NCBI GenBank assembly: GCA_021783855.1
Contig: JAJXTL010000025.1
Location: 1-26,624, forward strand
From: Pseudomonadota bacterium
GTDB taxonomy: Bacteria; Pseudomonadota; Gammaproteobacteria; Burkholderiales; Gallionellaceae
Direction: 5' to 3'
Length of the DNA: 26,624 nt
A program made the position numbers and the translations under genes. Positions 14,887-22,204 of the stretch are shown here, in pieces (the first letter of the stretch is position 1; every line of letters begins with the position of its first letter). Below the pieces are notes generated by a model that saw only the letters and a list, made by a program, of their open reading frames with translations, had not been told where the DNA came from and did no database searches.

Positions 14887-17800
14887 TCACTTTTGCTTTG
14901 CCGCAGGGCGTTCAACTTTGAACCAGACGGCATATAAAGCCGGCAGGTAGAACAGGGTCAGCAGGGTCGCGATCAGCAATCCGCCCATGATGACAATGGC
15001 CATCGGCCCCCAGAAGACGCTTTGCGTCAATGGAATCATCGCCAGTATCGCGGCGGCGGCGGTCAGCATGATGGGGCGGAAACGGCGTATGGTGGACTCG
15101 ACGATGGCATCCCAGCGATGCATCCCCGAGGCGATGTCCTGGCTGATCTGATCGAGCAGAATGACCGAGTTGCGCATGATCATGCCGGACAGGGAAATCA
15201 TGCCCAGCATGGCGACAAAGCCGAACGGCACCTTAAACAGGAGAAGGGAGGCGGTTACGCCTATGATGCCCAGCGGTGCGGTCAGCAAGGCCATTATGAC
15301 CTGTTTGTAGCGCTTTAGCTGCAGCATCAGCAAAGTGACAATGAGAAAGCCCATCAGCGGCAGAATTTGTATGATCGAATTCTGAGCCTTGCCGCTGTCT
15401 TCCATTGCGCCGCCCACTTCGATGCGATACCCTTCAGGCAGTTTGGCGCGGATGGAGGCAAGCTGCCGGTCGATCGCCATGCTCACATCCGGTGCGCGCA
15501 CGTTGTCAGGGACATCGGCGCGTACAGTAACCACAGGCGTGCGGTTCATGCGCCAGATGATGCCGTCCTCTTCGTCCTCGCTGATCCTGGCAATCCGGCT
15601 GAGCGGCACCGATTTTCCGTGTTCGGTATAGATGTTTAATTGGCTCAATGTTTCGGGATCGTCGCGTTCCGCAGCGTCGGCGCGCGCGATGACTTCGATG
15701 CGCTTTTGCCCTTCCCGCAGGCTGGTGATGGATAAACCGGATAAAAATGCCTGCAGGTTTCTGGAAATCAGCTGGGAGGACAGGCCAAACTCACGTCCTT
15801 TTTCCTGATCGACGTTTATGTTAATCGTGCGTATTTTTTCGTTGGAATCCAGGCTCACGTTCTTGGTGTTGTGATTCTGTCTGACCACCGTGGCGACCTC
15901 CAAAGCGATGCGGCTGAGCTTCTCAGGATCGTCACCGAGCACTCTGAACTGCACCGGATAGCCGACTGGAGGGCCGTTTTCCAGTCTTGCAATGCGGATT
16001 CCCATCGGGGCGTAATCCTGATCCAGCATGTTGCGGATGCGTTTGAGCACCGCTTCGCGCGCTCCGTCACGGGTGTTGATGACGATTTGTGCGTAATTGA
16101 CCATAGGCAGCTGCAGATCCAGCGGCAGGTAAAATCTCGGCGTGCCGCCGCCGATGTAGCTGGTATAGTTTGCGATGCCCGGATCGTTTTTCAGCCTTCC
16201 TTCAAGACCGGTTGTCACCCTCTCTGTCGTAGAAAAACTGGAGCCTTCGGGCAGCCAGACATCCATCAGCAGTTCCGCTCGGTCCGATGGCGGAAAGAAC
16301 TCCTGCTCGACTTTGCCAAAGCCTGCCAGTGCCAGTATAAAGGCGGCCAGAGTGAGGGTGAGCACACTTTTTCGGTGATCCAGACACCACTCCAGCATCC
16401 GTCTGAATCGCAAGTAAAAGCCCCGCTGGTAGTAATCGTCGTTAGCTTGAAATTCGCGTAGCGATTCGTTTGTTCGGCTTCGCCCCCCTCGCTGCGCTCT
16501 CCCCTCCGGGATAACCAGCGACTTGCCCGCTTGCGGGCTTAGTCGAATGGCTAGTCGTTCCATCAGGGTTGGGGAGAGGGCTCGGTTGTGCAGACCATTT
16601 ACCTGCAACAGACGTACGCCGATGAACGGGGTAAAGATTACCGCGACCAGCCAGGAAACCAACAGGGCAATGGTCACCACGGCGCAGATGGAAAATGTGT
16701 ATTCTCCCGCCGAAGACTTGGCAAGTCCCACCGGCAGAAAAGCCGCAGCGGTGATCAGTGTGCCTGTCAGCATGGGAAAGGCGGTGCTGGTATAGGCAAA
16801 GGTGGCGGCATGCAGCTTGCTATGGCCCTGTTCCAGTTTTACTTTCATCATTTCCACCGCGATCATCGCATCGTCAACCAGCAGGCCGAGCGCGATGATC
16901 AGCGCACCTAAAGAGACGCGTTGCAGATCGATGCCGAACAGATACATCAGCAGGAATGTTCCTGCCAACACCAGCGGGATGGATAAAGCGACCACCAGAC
17001 CTGCACGCAGGCCTAAGCTGATGAAACTTACCATCAGCACGATGGCGAGCGCTTCGAGCAGGGCGCTCATGAATTGGTTGATGGATTTTTTAACTACCGC
17101 AGGTTGATTGGAAACCTGATGGATTTCAATTCCCGGCGGCAGCTGTTTCTTGATGCGCACGAATTCGCGATCCAGATCTTTACCAAGTTGGCTGACGTTT
17201 CCATCGGGGGATATTGAAATGGCCAGCCCGATGGCTTCCTGCCCCATGGTGTGCATCTTGAAGACAGCGGGATCGGCATATGAACGGTAGATATGGCACA
17301 GATCGCCCAGGCGATGAATCTTGCCGCCGGCCTTGATGCCGATGTCCTGTATGCTTTTGACAGAGTTGAAATCACCGCTCACACGCAGACGAGTGATGTC
17401 CAGATAAGAGATTATTTCACCGGCCGGCTCCATTTCGTTCTGTGCTTTCAAGGCGGAGGCGATCTGTAACGGGTCGATGCCGAGTTCCGCCATTTTTCTG
17501 CTGGAAAAATCGATGTAGATTTTTTCGTGCTGCACACCGATCAGGCTGACATAACTGACATTTTCTATCGTCAGCAATTCATCGCGTACCAGGCTGGCCT
17601 GTTGTGCCAGCTCGGCATTGTTGAAAGTGCTTGAGGTGAATGCATAGATCGAACCGAAGGTGTCGCCAAATTTATCGTTGATAACGGGGTCAGGCACGCC
17701 CTCGGGCAGGTTTTGGCGTATGTCGGACAGCTCTTTCCTGACCTGATTCCAGGCGTGCTCCAGCTGGTCAGGCGGCATGGAGTCTTTGAGGGTGATGAAA

Positions 17801-18087
17801 ATCACGGCCTCGCCCGCCTTGGAATAGCTGCTGACGTTATCCAGCCAGGGGGTTTCCTGTAGTTTTCGTTCAACCCGGTCGGTAACCTGTTGTTCAATTT
17901 CGCGCGCGCTGGCGCCTGGCCACATCAGTTTGATGGTCATCACCTTGAAGGTGAAGTCCGGGTCTTCCTTTTGCGGCAGTTGCAGGTATGAAAAGATACC
18001 AGCAAGCAGCAGGGTGCACAGCGCGTAGAACACCAGAGCGCGGTGTTTGATTGCCCAACCGGAAAGATTGAATTCCCTCATATGCAT
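14887..18087 (-). CDS. RND efflux transporter permease (AcrB/HAE-type)
   Basis: A 1066-residue inner-membrane pump of the resistance-nodulation-division superfamily (usual length about 1020-1040). TM1 is near residues 15-32, and two large periplasmic loops separate the TM bundles. The proton-relay pair DD lies at 405-406 in GLLVDDAMIAVEMM. In the second half, SLSGMIMRNSVILLDQI carries Arg-Asn where AcrB has Lys-Asn, as in some non-AcrB subfamilies. The extra length sits at about residues 503-545, in the cytoplasmic linker after TM6, and comes from a repeat insertion. No membrane-fusion partner gene is adjacent. The start could be the ATG at 18087 or the one at 18081. It lies 30 bp after fabF and probably in the same operon. 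The substrate is unknown; an acyl product of the neighbours is a guess. Confidence 0.92.
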   Translation of the reverse strand: MHMREFNLSGWAIKHRALVFYALCTLLLAGIFSYLQLPQKEDPDFTFKVMTIKLMWPGASAREIEQQVTDRVERKLQETPWLDNVSSYSKAGEAVIFITLKDSMPPDQLEHAWNQVRKELSDIRQNLPEGVPDPVINDKFGDTFGSIYAFTSSTFNNAELAQQASLVRDELLTIENVSYVSLIGVQHEKIYIDFSSRKMAELGIDPLQIASALKAQNEMEPAGEIISYLDITRLRVSGDFNSVKSIQDIGIKAGGKIHRLGDLCHIYRSYADPAVFKMHTMGQEAIGLAISISPDGNVSQLGKDLDREFVRIKKQLPPGIEIHQVSNQPAVVKKSINQFMSALLEALAIVLMVSFISLGLRAGLVVALSIPLVLAGTFLLMYLFGIDLQRVSLGALIIALGLLVDDAMIAVEMMKVKLEQGHSKLHAATFAYTSTAFPMLTGTLITAAAFLPVGLAKSSAGEYTFSICAVVTIALLVSWLVAVIFTPFIGVRLLQVNGLHNRALSPTLMERLAIRLSPQAGKSLVIPEGRAQRGGRSRTNESLREFQANDDYYQRGFYLRFRRMLEWCLDHRKSVLTLTLAAFILALAGFGKVEQEFFPPSDRAELLMDVWLPEGSSFSTTERVTTGLEGRLKNDPGIANYTSYIGGGTPRFYLPLDLQLPMVNYAQIVINTRDGAREAVLKRIRNMLDQDYAPMGIRIARLENGPPVGYPVQFRVLGDDPEKLSRIALEVATVVRQNHNTKNVSLDSNEKIRTININVDQEKGREFGLSSQLISRNLQAFLSGLSITSLREGQKRIEVIARADAAERDDPETLSQLNIYTEHGKSVPLSRIARISEDEEDGIIWRMNRTPVVTVRADVPDNVRAPDVSMAIDRQLASIRAKLPEGYRIEVGGAMEDSGKAQNSIIQILPLMGFLIVTLLMLQLKRYKQVIMALLTAPLGIIGVTASLLLFKVPFGFVAMLGMISLSGMIMRNSVILLDQISQDIASGMHRWDAIVESTIRRFRPIMLTAAAAILAMIPLTQSVFWGPMAIVIMGGLLIATLLTLFYLPALYAVWFKVERPAAKQK
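16445..16590 (-). repeat. Palindromic repeat element inserted in frame in the RND gene (copy 2 of the shared core)
   Basis: The core at 16510-16566, read on the minus strand, matches 828-884 in aroA at 51 of 57 positions. Its hairpin is GCCCGC-AA-GCGGGC (16525-16538). The aroA copy has GCCTGC-AA-GCAGGC, so a C-G pair here replaces a T-A pair there and pairing is kept. The translation starts SPTLMERLAIRLSPQAGKS and is read in a different frame from the aroA copy. The outer flanks are GGGAGAGGG-like and CCCTC-like. The element adds about 40-45 residues. Confidence 0.75.
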
Positions 18088-18117
18088 GATCGGAATCGTG
18101 TTGAATAGTGGCGGGAG

Positions 18118-19359
18118 CTAGTCCACAAAACGACGGGCGATCAACACCGCATTGGTGCCGCCGAACGCAAACGAGTTGGACATTACGGCTTCCAGCGGTA
18201 CGCTTGTTCTGCCCAGATTCGGCACATAATCCAGATCGCATTCCGGATCGGCTTGATGCAAATTGATGGTGGGCGGGATGGACTGATGTTGCAGTGCCAG
18301 TACCGCTGCCATGAATTCGACCGCACCGGTCGCGCCCATCAGATGTCCGTGCATGGACTTTGTCGAACTGACCGGGATGTTGTGGGCATCAGCGCCAAAA
18401 ACCTGCTTGATGGCGCGGGTTTCCTCGATGTCACCCGCCTGTGTTGCGGTGCCGTGCGCGTTGATGTAACCGATGTCCTGTGCTTGCAATCCGGCATCCT
18501 TTAATGCGTTTTGCATGGTGCGGGTTTGTCCTGCCGAGTCGGGCTTGGTGATGTGACTTGAATCCGACGAACAATCATAGCCGGTCAGTTCCGCATAAAT
18601 CTTTGCCCCGCGTTGCATTGCGCGCTCGGCATCTTCCAGCACCAGTACGGCTGCCCCTTCACCCAGCACCAGACCGCTGCGGTCCCTGGAAAAAGGCTTG
18701 CAGGATGCGCCGGGGTCGACCGGATCTTCATGCGCCAGGGTGCGCAAGGCTTCCCAGGCTTTCATCGCGCCGAGTGTCAGCATAGCCTCGGAGCCGCCCG
18801 CCAGCATTACATCGGTGTAACCGTGTTTGATCTGGCGATAGGCTTCACCCAGTGCAATTGCCGACGATGCGCAGGCGGTGGAGTAGGTGATGTTGGGGCC
18901 CTGCAAATGGTATTTGATGGACAGGTGCGAGGCGGCGGCATTGTTCATGCTGAGCAGCACGCTGAGCGGTTTGATGCGCGGATTGTCGCGCTTGAATACT
19001 TCGATATAGCCGTCTTCCAGCGTGCCGGCGCCACCCAGGCAGGAGCCCATGTACACGCCGGCCCGGCTGTATTCGGATTCTTTCAATGTCAGCTGCGCAT
19101 CCTGTACGGCTTGTTCGGCGGCAACCAGTGCAAACTGGCTGAAGCGTTCGATGCCGGTAAGTTGTATTTTGGAGAAATGCGCAGCAGGATTGAAATCTTC
19201 TACGGCTGCGGCGATGCGTATGGCGAGCTGCTCAACGAAGTCTTTTTTCAGGCGTTTGATTCCCGAGTGTCCCTGCATCAGACTGCTGAAAAACTGCCCG
19301 GGAGACGAGCCCAGCGGTGAGACGATTCCCAGGCCTGTGATGACTACGCGTCTGGACAT
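18118..19359 (-). CDS. fabF: Beta-ketoacyl-[acyl-carrier-protein] synthase II family protein
   Basis: A 413-residue thiolase-fold condensing enzyme. The catalytic triad is complete: C163 in STACASSAIA, H302 in NAHGTATQAGD, and H339 in KSMHGHLMGATGA. The C-terminal glycine loop is SNSFAFGGTNAVLI. KAS II enzymes extend acyl-ACP with malonyl-ACP. Because it sits in a private unit with its own ACP (9 bp upstream) and an RND permease (30 bp downstream), rather than with fabD/fabG/fabH, it is more likely a dedicated second FabF-like enzyme than the housekeeping copy; this is inference. The ATG at 19359 gives the canonical start MSRRVVITGLGIVSPLG. Confidence 0.93.
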   Translation of the reverse strand: MSRRVVITGLGIVSPLGSSPGQFFSSLMQGHSGIKRLKKDFVEQLAIRIAAAVEDFNPAAHFSKIQLTGIERFSQFALVAAEQAVQDAQLTLKESEYSRAGVYMGSCLGGAGTLEDGYIEVFKRDNPRIKPLSVLLSMNNAAASHLSIKYHLQGPNITYSTACASSAIALGEAYRQIKHGYTDVMLAGGSEAMLTLGAMKAWEALRTLAHEDPVDPGASCKPFSRDRSGLVLGEGAAVLVLEDAERAMQRGAKIYAELTGYDCSSDSSHITKPDSAGQTRTMQNALKDAGLQAQDIGYINAHGTATQAGDIEETRAIKQVFGADAHNIPVSSTKSMHGHLMGATGAVEFMAAVLALQHQSIPPTINLHQADPECDLDYVPNLGRTSVPLEAVMSNSFAFGGTNAVLIARRFVD

Positions 19360-19368
19360 GCAGCTTGA

Positions 19369-19608
19369 TTACGCCGATTGCTCGGCGACTATCCGGTCGA
19401 CCAGATCGGTGACATCCTGCAGGGTCTTGATTTCAACCCTTTCGTCAGGCAACTTGATTTTGAGTTCGTCTTCAAGATTGAACATGAACTCGATCACTGA
19501 GAGGGAGTCCAGACCCAGGCTTTCCAGCGTCGCATCGGGTGTCAGATCTTCTAGTTTCAGGTCGAATTGATCGACCATCATGCGCTGTATGATTGGTAGT
19601 GAACTCAT
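19369..19608 (-). CDS. Acyl carrier protein
   Basis: A 79-residue acidic four-helix carrier. Ser35 in LGLDSLSVIE is the 4'-phosphopantetheine attachment site (DSL motif), followed by the conserved FNLEDEL helix and a tail ending TLQDVTDLVDRIVAE. It differs from housekeeping AcpP (which has DSLDTVELVMALEEEF) at several family positions, such as DSLSVIEFMF, so it looks like a dedicated carrier for the neighbouring FabF-like synthase. It is first in the acpP-fabF-RND unit, with a candidate TATAAT on the minus strand 33 bp upstream. Confidence 0.92.
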   Translation of the reverse strand: MSSLPIIQRMMVDQFDLKLEDLTPDATLESLGLDSLSVIEFMFNLEDELKIKLPDERVEIKTLQDVTDLVDRIVAEQSA

Positions 19609-19640
19609 GGTAACGGGTATTAAATGATTATTCGATACGG

Positions 19641-19646
19641 ATTATA
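19641..19646 (-). promoter_or_regulatory. -10 element upstream of acpP
   Basis: The minus strand reads GGTTATAATCC, a perfect TATAAT at 19646-19641, 33 bp before the acpP ATG. At 17 bp spacing the -35 is poor (ATCGTT). It is a plausible start of the acpP-fabF-RND transcript. Confidence 0.45.
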
Positions 19647-19746
19647 ACCGAATCCGCGCCTGAACGATGCGCTTTGTGGACATTGGACTTGCCAATTTTT
19701 TCGTGGGTTCATTATTCCTGTTGTTCGTCCTGATGAGGTGGCAGGT

Positions 19747-20550
19747 TTATTCCTGATAAATGGCATCGAAAAAGCGTATGGTTTCACTTGCTACCTGCTC
19801 CCGGTCGTTGTCTACCGTAATCATGTGATAGCTGTTGTGCAACATGACGCGCTCTACCTGCTTTGAACCGATATGCTCGGCGACGAAGCGCGCGTTGCGC
19901 GGCGAGGCAATTTCATCCTCGATGGCGTGGATGATGATGGCAGGGGCGGTGATACGCTGCATGGACTTCTTAACCGTTGCTATCATGCGTTCGGCTTCCT
20001 GTATCGCCGGCAGATTCAGTTTGCTGGCGCCGACGATGGAGGAATCCTTGTGGCTCATCTCTCGCGCAATCCATTTGCGCAATTGTTTGTTCTTCAGACC
20101 GAACGGTTCGCGTTCGCGGTAGCTGTAGAGATAACGTACCGGCGAGTAATAGCCGATGTGGCGCAAAAATCGATACCAGGGAATACCCCAGCCGTCATAC
20201 CACAGGGTGGTTGACAGCAGCGTCAGGGCGGACACTTCATCGCCCAGTTCTGCCGCGATGCTCATGGAGAGTGTCGAGCCTATACACAAGCCACCTACTG
20301 CCACCGTGCTGTGCTGTTGTTTGAGGGCGCGAAATTCGGCCAGTGCACAGGCATGCCAGTCTTGCCAGTGGGTAACCGAACGCGGCGTGTCGCCGTGCAT
20401 GAAGCCGTATCCCTTGATATGCGGCGCATGTACCGTATAGCCTGCCTGATTGAGTCGCTTGGCAAGCGGCTGGAGTTCGGCGGGGCTGCTTTGCAGGCCG
20501 TGCAATAACAGCACGGCATGTTCGCCCCCTTTTAACGTGATTGCATCCAT
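19747..20550 (-). CDS. Alpha/beta hydrolase with a Cys nucleophile
   Basis: A 267-residue single-domain alpha/beta hydrolase of the carboxylesterase/lysophospholipase type. The oxyanion region is LLLHGLQSSPAEL at about 14-26. The nucleophile elbow reads G-L-C-I-G (residues 87-91), with Cys89 encoded by TGT where most of the family have Ser (G-x-S-x-G). The likely acid is Asp212 in HAIEDEIASP and the base His242 in NSYHMITVDND. A Cys-Asp-His triad is known in dienelactone hydrolases, so the protein may still be active on ester or thioester substrates. The position directly upstream of acpP and fabF on the same strand suggests a role in acyl release or transfer, but this is inference. It has its own promoter-like sequence and lies about 140 bp before acpP. 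Confidence 0.87.
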   Translation of the reverse strand: MDAITLKGGEHAVLLLHGLQSSPAELQPLAKRLNQAGYTVHAPHIKGYGFMHGDTPRSVTHWQDWHACALAEFRALKQQHSTVAVGGLCIGSTLSMSIAAELGDEVSALTLLSTTLWYDGWGIPWYRFLRHIGYYSPVRYLYSYREREPFGLKNKQLRKWIAREMSHKDSSIVGASKLNLPAIQEAERMIATVKKSMQRITAPAIIIHAIEDEIASPRNARFVAEHIGSKQVERVMLHNSYHMITVDNDREQVASETIRFFDAIYQE

Positions 20551-20597
20551 CTGCTTACCTGATAAATAATATGCCTGTGACGCGAGTTGCCCGGGAA

Positions 20598-20616
20598 ATC
20601 GCGGTTTGTCCGCGAT
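20598..20616. promoter_or_regulatory. Perfect hairpin in the leader of the alpha/beta hydrolase gene
   Basis: ATCGCGG (20598-20604) pairs with CCGCGAT (20610-20616) around the 5-nt loop TTTGT. It lies between the TATAAT at 20637-20642 and the start codon at 20550 and would be transcribed in the 5' leader. No T-run follows on either strand. It may be a leader structure or a protein-binding palindrome. Confidence 0.35.
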
Positions 20617-20636
20617 CCTTGTGGCGCAACCGCGGA

Positions 20637-20666
20637 ATTATAAGTCATTCAGACCAACAAGCCCAA
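20637..20666 (-). promoter_or_regulatory. Sigma-70-like promoter for the alpha/beta hydrolase gene
   Basis: On the minus strand TTGGGC (20666-20661) and TATAAT (20642-20637) are 18 bp apart. The predicted start leaves a leader of about 80 nt that contains the 7-bp hairpin at 20598-20616. Confidence 0.45.
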
Positions 20667-20705
20667 TTGTCGGTGCACGTCTTTGTACTGGGAGCGTGCC
20701 GCATT

Positions 20706-21521
20706 TCAATAAATGAACCGTTCGCGTAACGATTCCAGATTCAATTCGCTCAGGATATATTCCAGACGCAGTCGTATATCCTTGCGCGGATTGCCGGTAT
20801 GGCGAGCCACAATCAGTTCGTTTTTCATCGAGTGTTCCCAGCCGACCAGTTCTGTGACGGTTACCTGATAACCGTTCGATTCGAGCAACAGGCAACGCAG
20901 TACATTGGTCAGATGGCTGCCGAATTCGCGGGTATGGATGGGATGACGCCAGATTTCCGACAACGGGGTCTTGCCGAAAGACTGATTCTTGTATTTGTTC
21001 AATTCAGCGGCGACTTCGGCCTGACAGCAGGGAACCAGCACGATGTGTTTCGCCTGTTTTTGCAGGGCGAATTTGATCGCATCATCGGTGGCGGTGTTGC
21101 AGGCATGCAGCGCCGTGACGATGTCGATCTGTGCAGGCAGTTGCGTGGTGTGGGTGGATTCCTCAACCGACAGATTCAGAAATGACATCCTCGGAAATTC
21201 CAGCCCGGTCGCCAGTTTCTGCGATTTTGCAACCAGATCCTCGCGCGTCTCGATGCCGTAGATATGCCCGCTTTCACGAGTCTTCAGAAACAAGTCGTAA
21301 ATGATGAAACCCAGATAGGACTTGCCCGCCCCGTGATCCGCCAAGGTGTAGTCAGGCTTGCTTGCCATCATCTCTTCGAGCAGCGGTTCGATGAAATGAA
21401 ACAGATGGTAGACTTGCTTGAGTTTGCGCCTGCTGTCCTGATTGAGTTTGCCGTCGCGCGTCAGGATGTGCAGCTCTTTGAGCAGTTCGACGGATTGTTC
21501 GGGTTTTATTTCGGAAGTCAT
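20706..21521 (-). CDS. Class I SAM-dependent methyltransferase (Methyltransf_32 type)
   Basis: A 271-residue protein. Motif I for SAM binding is LADHGAGKSYLGF (60-72), followed by the acidic residue of GIETRE at about 89-94. The patterns TALHACNTATDDAI (136-149) and VPCCQAEV (163-170) are characteristic of the Methyltransf_32 group (also seen in GSTCD-like proteins), whose substrates are mostly unknown; some relatives are thought to act on RNA. The N-terminal helices (VELLKELHILTRDGKLN) precede the Rossmann fold. It stands on its own, with a minus-strand TATAAT 30 bp upstream and about 155 bp before the hydrolase gene. Confidence 0.8.
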   Translation of the reverse strand: MTSEIKPEQSVELLKELHILTRDGKLNQDSRRKLKQVYHLFHFIEPLLEEMMASKPDYTLADHGAGKSYLGFIIYDLFLKTRESGHIYGIETREDLVAKSQKLATGLEFPRMSFLNLSVEESTHTTQLPAQIDIVTALHACNTATDDAIKFALQKQAKHIVLVPCCQAEVAAELNKYKNQSFGKTPLSEIWRHPIHTREFGSHLTNVLRCLLLESNGYQVTVTELVGWEHSMKNELIVARHTGNPRKDIRLRLEYILSELNLESLRERFIY

Positions 21522-21550
21522 TGATAAATTTAAAATGGGTTAAGCGGCGC

Positions 21551-21556
21551 ATTATA
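21551..21556 (-). promoter_or_regulatory. -10 element for the methyltransferase gene
   Basis: TATAAT on the minus strand at 21556-21551, 29 bp before the ATG at 21521. The -35 region is weak at any spacing from 16 to 18. Confidence 0.4.
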
Positions 21557-21598
21557 GATGCGGGTTGGGCAGTCAGGATGGTGAAAGGTTCCCGGGAA

Positions 21599-22204
21599 TT
21601 AAAGTCGCTGAAGATCGTCCGGTCTGTCGATGTCGGCAAAAATGCCCTTGTCGTTGATTTCAACCTGGGCAAGTCTGGCAATATCGTGCTCCAGTAAACA
21701 CCTGGCTCCGGTATCGCCTTTCAGGTTCAGCAAGGCTGCACGGTAAACAGCTGCAAATCCCACTGGATGCCCGCGCCTGTTATCGCAGAAGGGGGCGGCC
21801 AATTCCGCCCCGGCCAGCAGGGCGTCTAGCACGCCCGCAATCGCAGTTGAGGGAATGGCGGGCATATCGGCCAGCCCGATCAGCCAGCCGGCAGCGTCAG
21901 GGTTGGCACGCACGCCGGCGGCGAGGCTGGCAGCCATGCCCTGTCCGGCATCCGCACAGATGATCCAGCGTATCGCAGTTGAGGCGCCCAGCGCAGTTTC
22001 GATTGCCGTGCAGAATGCTTGCGTGCCGGATCTGACGACCACTGTGGTCACGCTGAACGTCTCAAGCCAGGGCAGCAGGCTGTGCGCGGCAAGCGGCAGT
22101 GTCATACCATTGAGAGTCAACGGATGCAGCAACTTGTCCGAGCCGAAGCGGCGCGAGGCACCTGCCGCCAGCACGATGGCGCTGATTTCATCCGGATCAG
22201 GCAA
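21599..22204 (-). CDS. Molybdenum cofactor cytidylyltransferase-like nucleotidyltransferase (MocA/MobA family)
   Basis: About 201 residues with the NTP-transferase signature AIVLAAGASRRFGSDKLL near the N-terminus, GQGMAASLAAGV in the middle and the metal-binding GLADMPAI. MocA makes molybdopterin cytosine dinucleotide (MCD), the cofactor form used by xanthine-oxidase-family enzymes. Position in the xdhC, iorA, iorB operon supports MocA rather than the guanylyltransferase MobA. The open frame extends to 22282 inside iorB; I chose TTG at 22204, which overlaps the iorB stop by 8 nt and starts just before the signature. No ATG is available in frame there. The start is uncertain; the family is fairly sure. 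Confidence 0.85.
   Translation of the reverse strand: MPDPDEISAIVLAAGASRRFGSDKLLHPLTLNGMTLPLAAHSLLPWLETFSVTTVVVRSGTQAFCTAIETALGASTAIRWIICADAGQGMAASLAAGVRANPDAAGWLIGLADMPAIPSTAIAGVLDALLAGAELAAPFCDNRRGHPVGFAAVYRAALLNLKGDTGARCLLEHDIARLAQVEINDKGIFADIDRPDDLQRL

Noticed and set aside
18613..19320. 235-residue plus-strand open frame opposite fabF
   Set aside because: Shadow of fabF, whose catalytic triad is intact on the minus strand.
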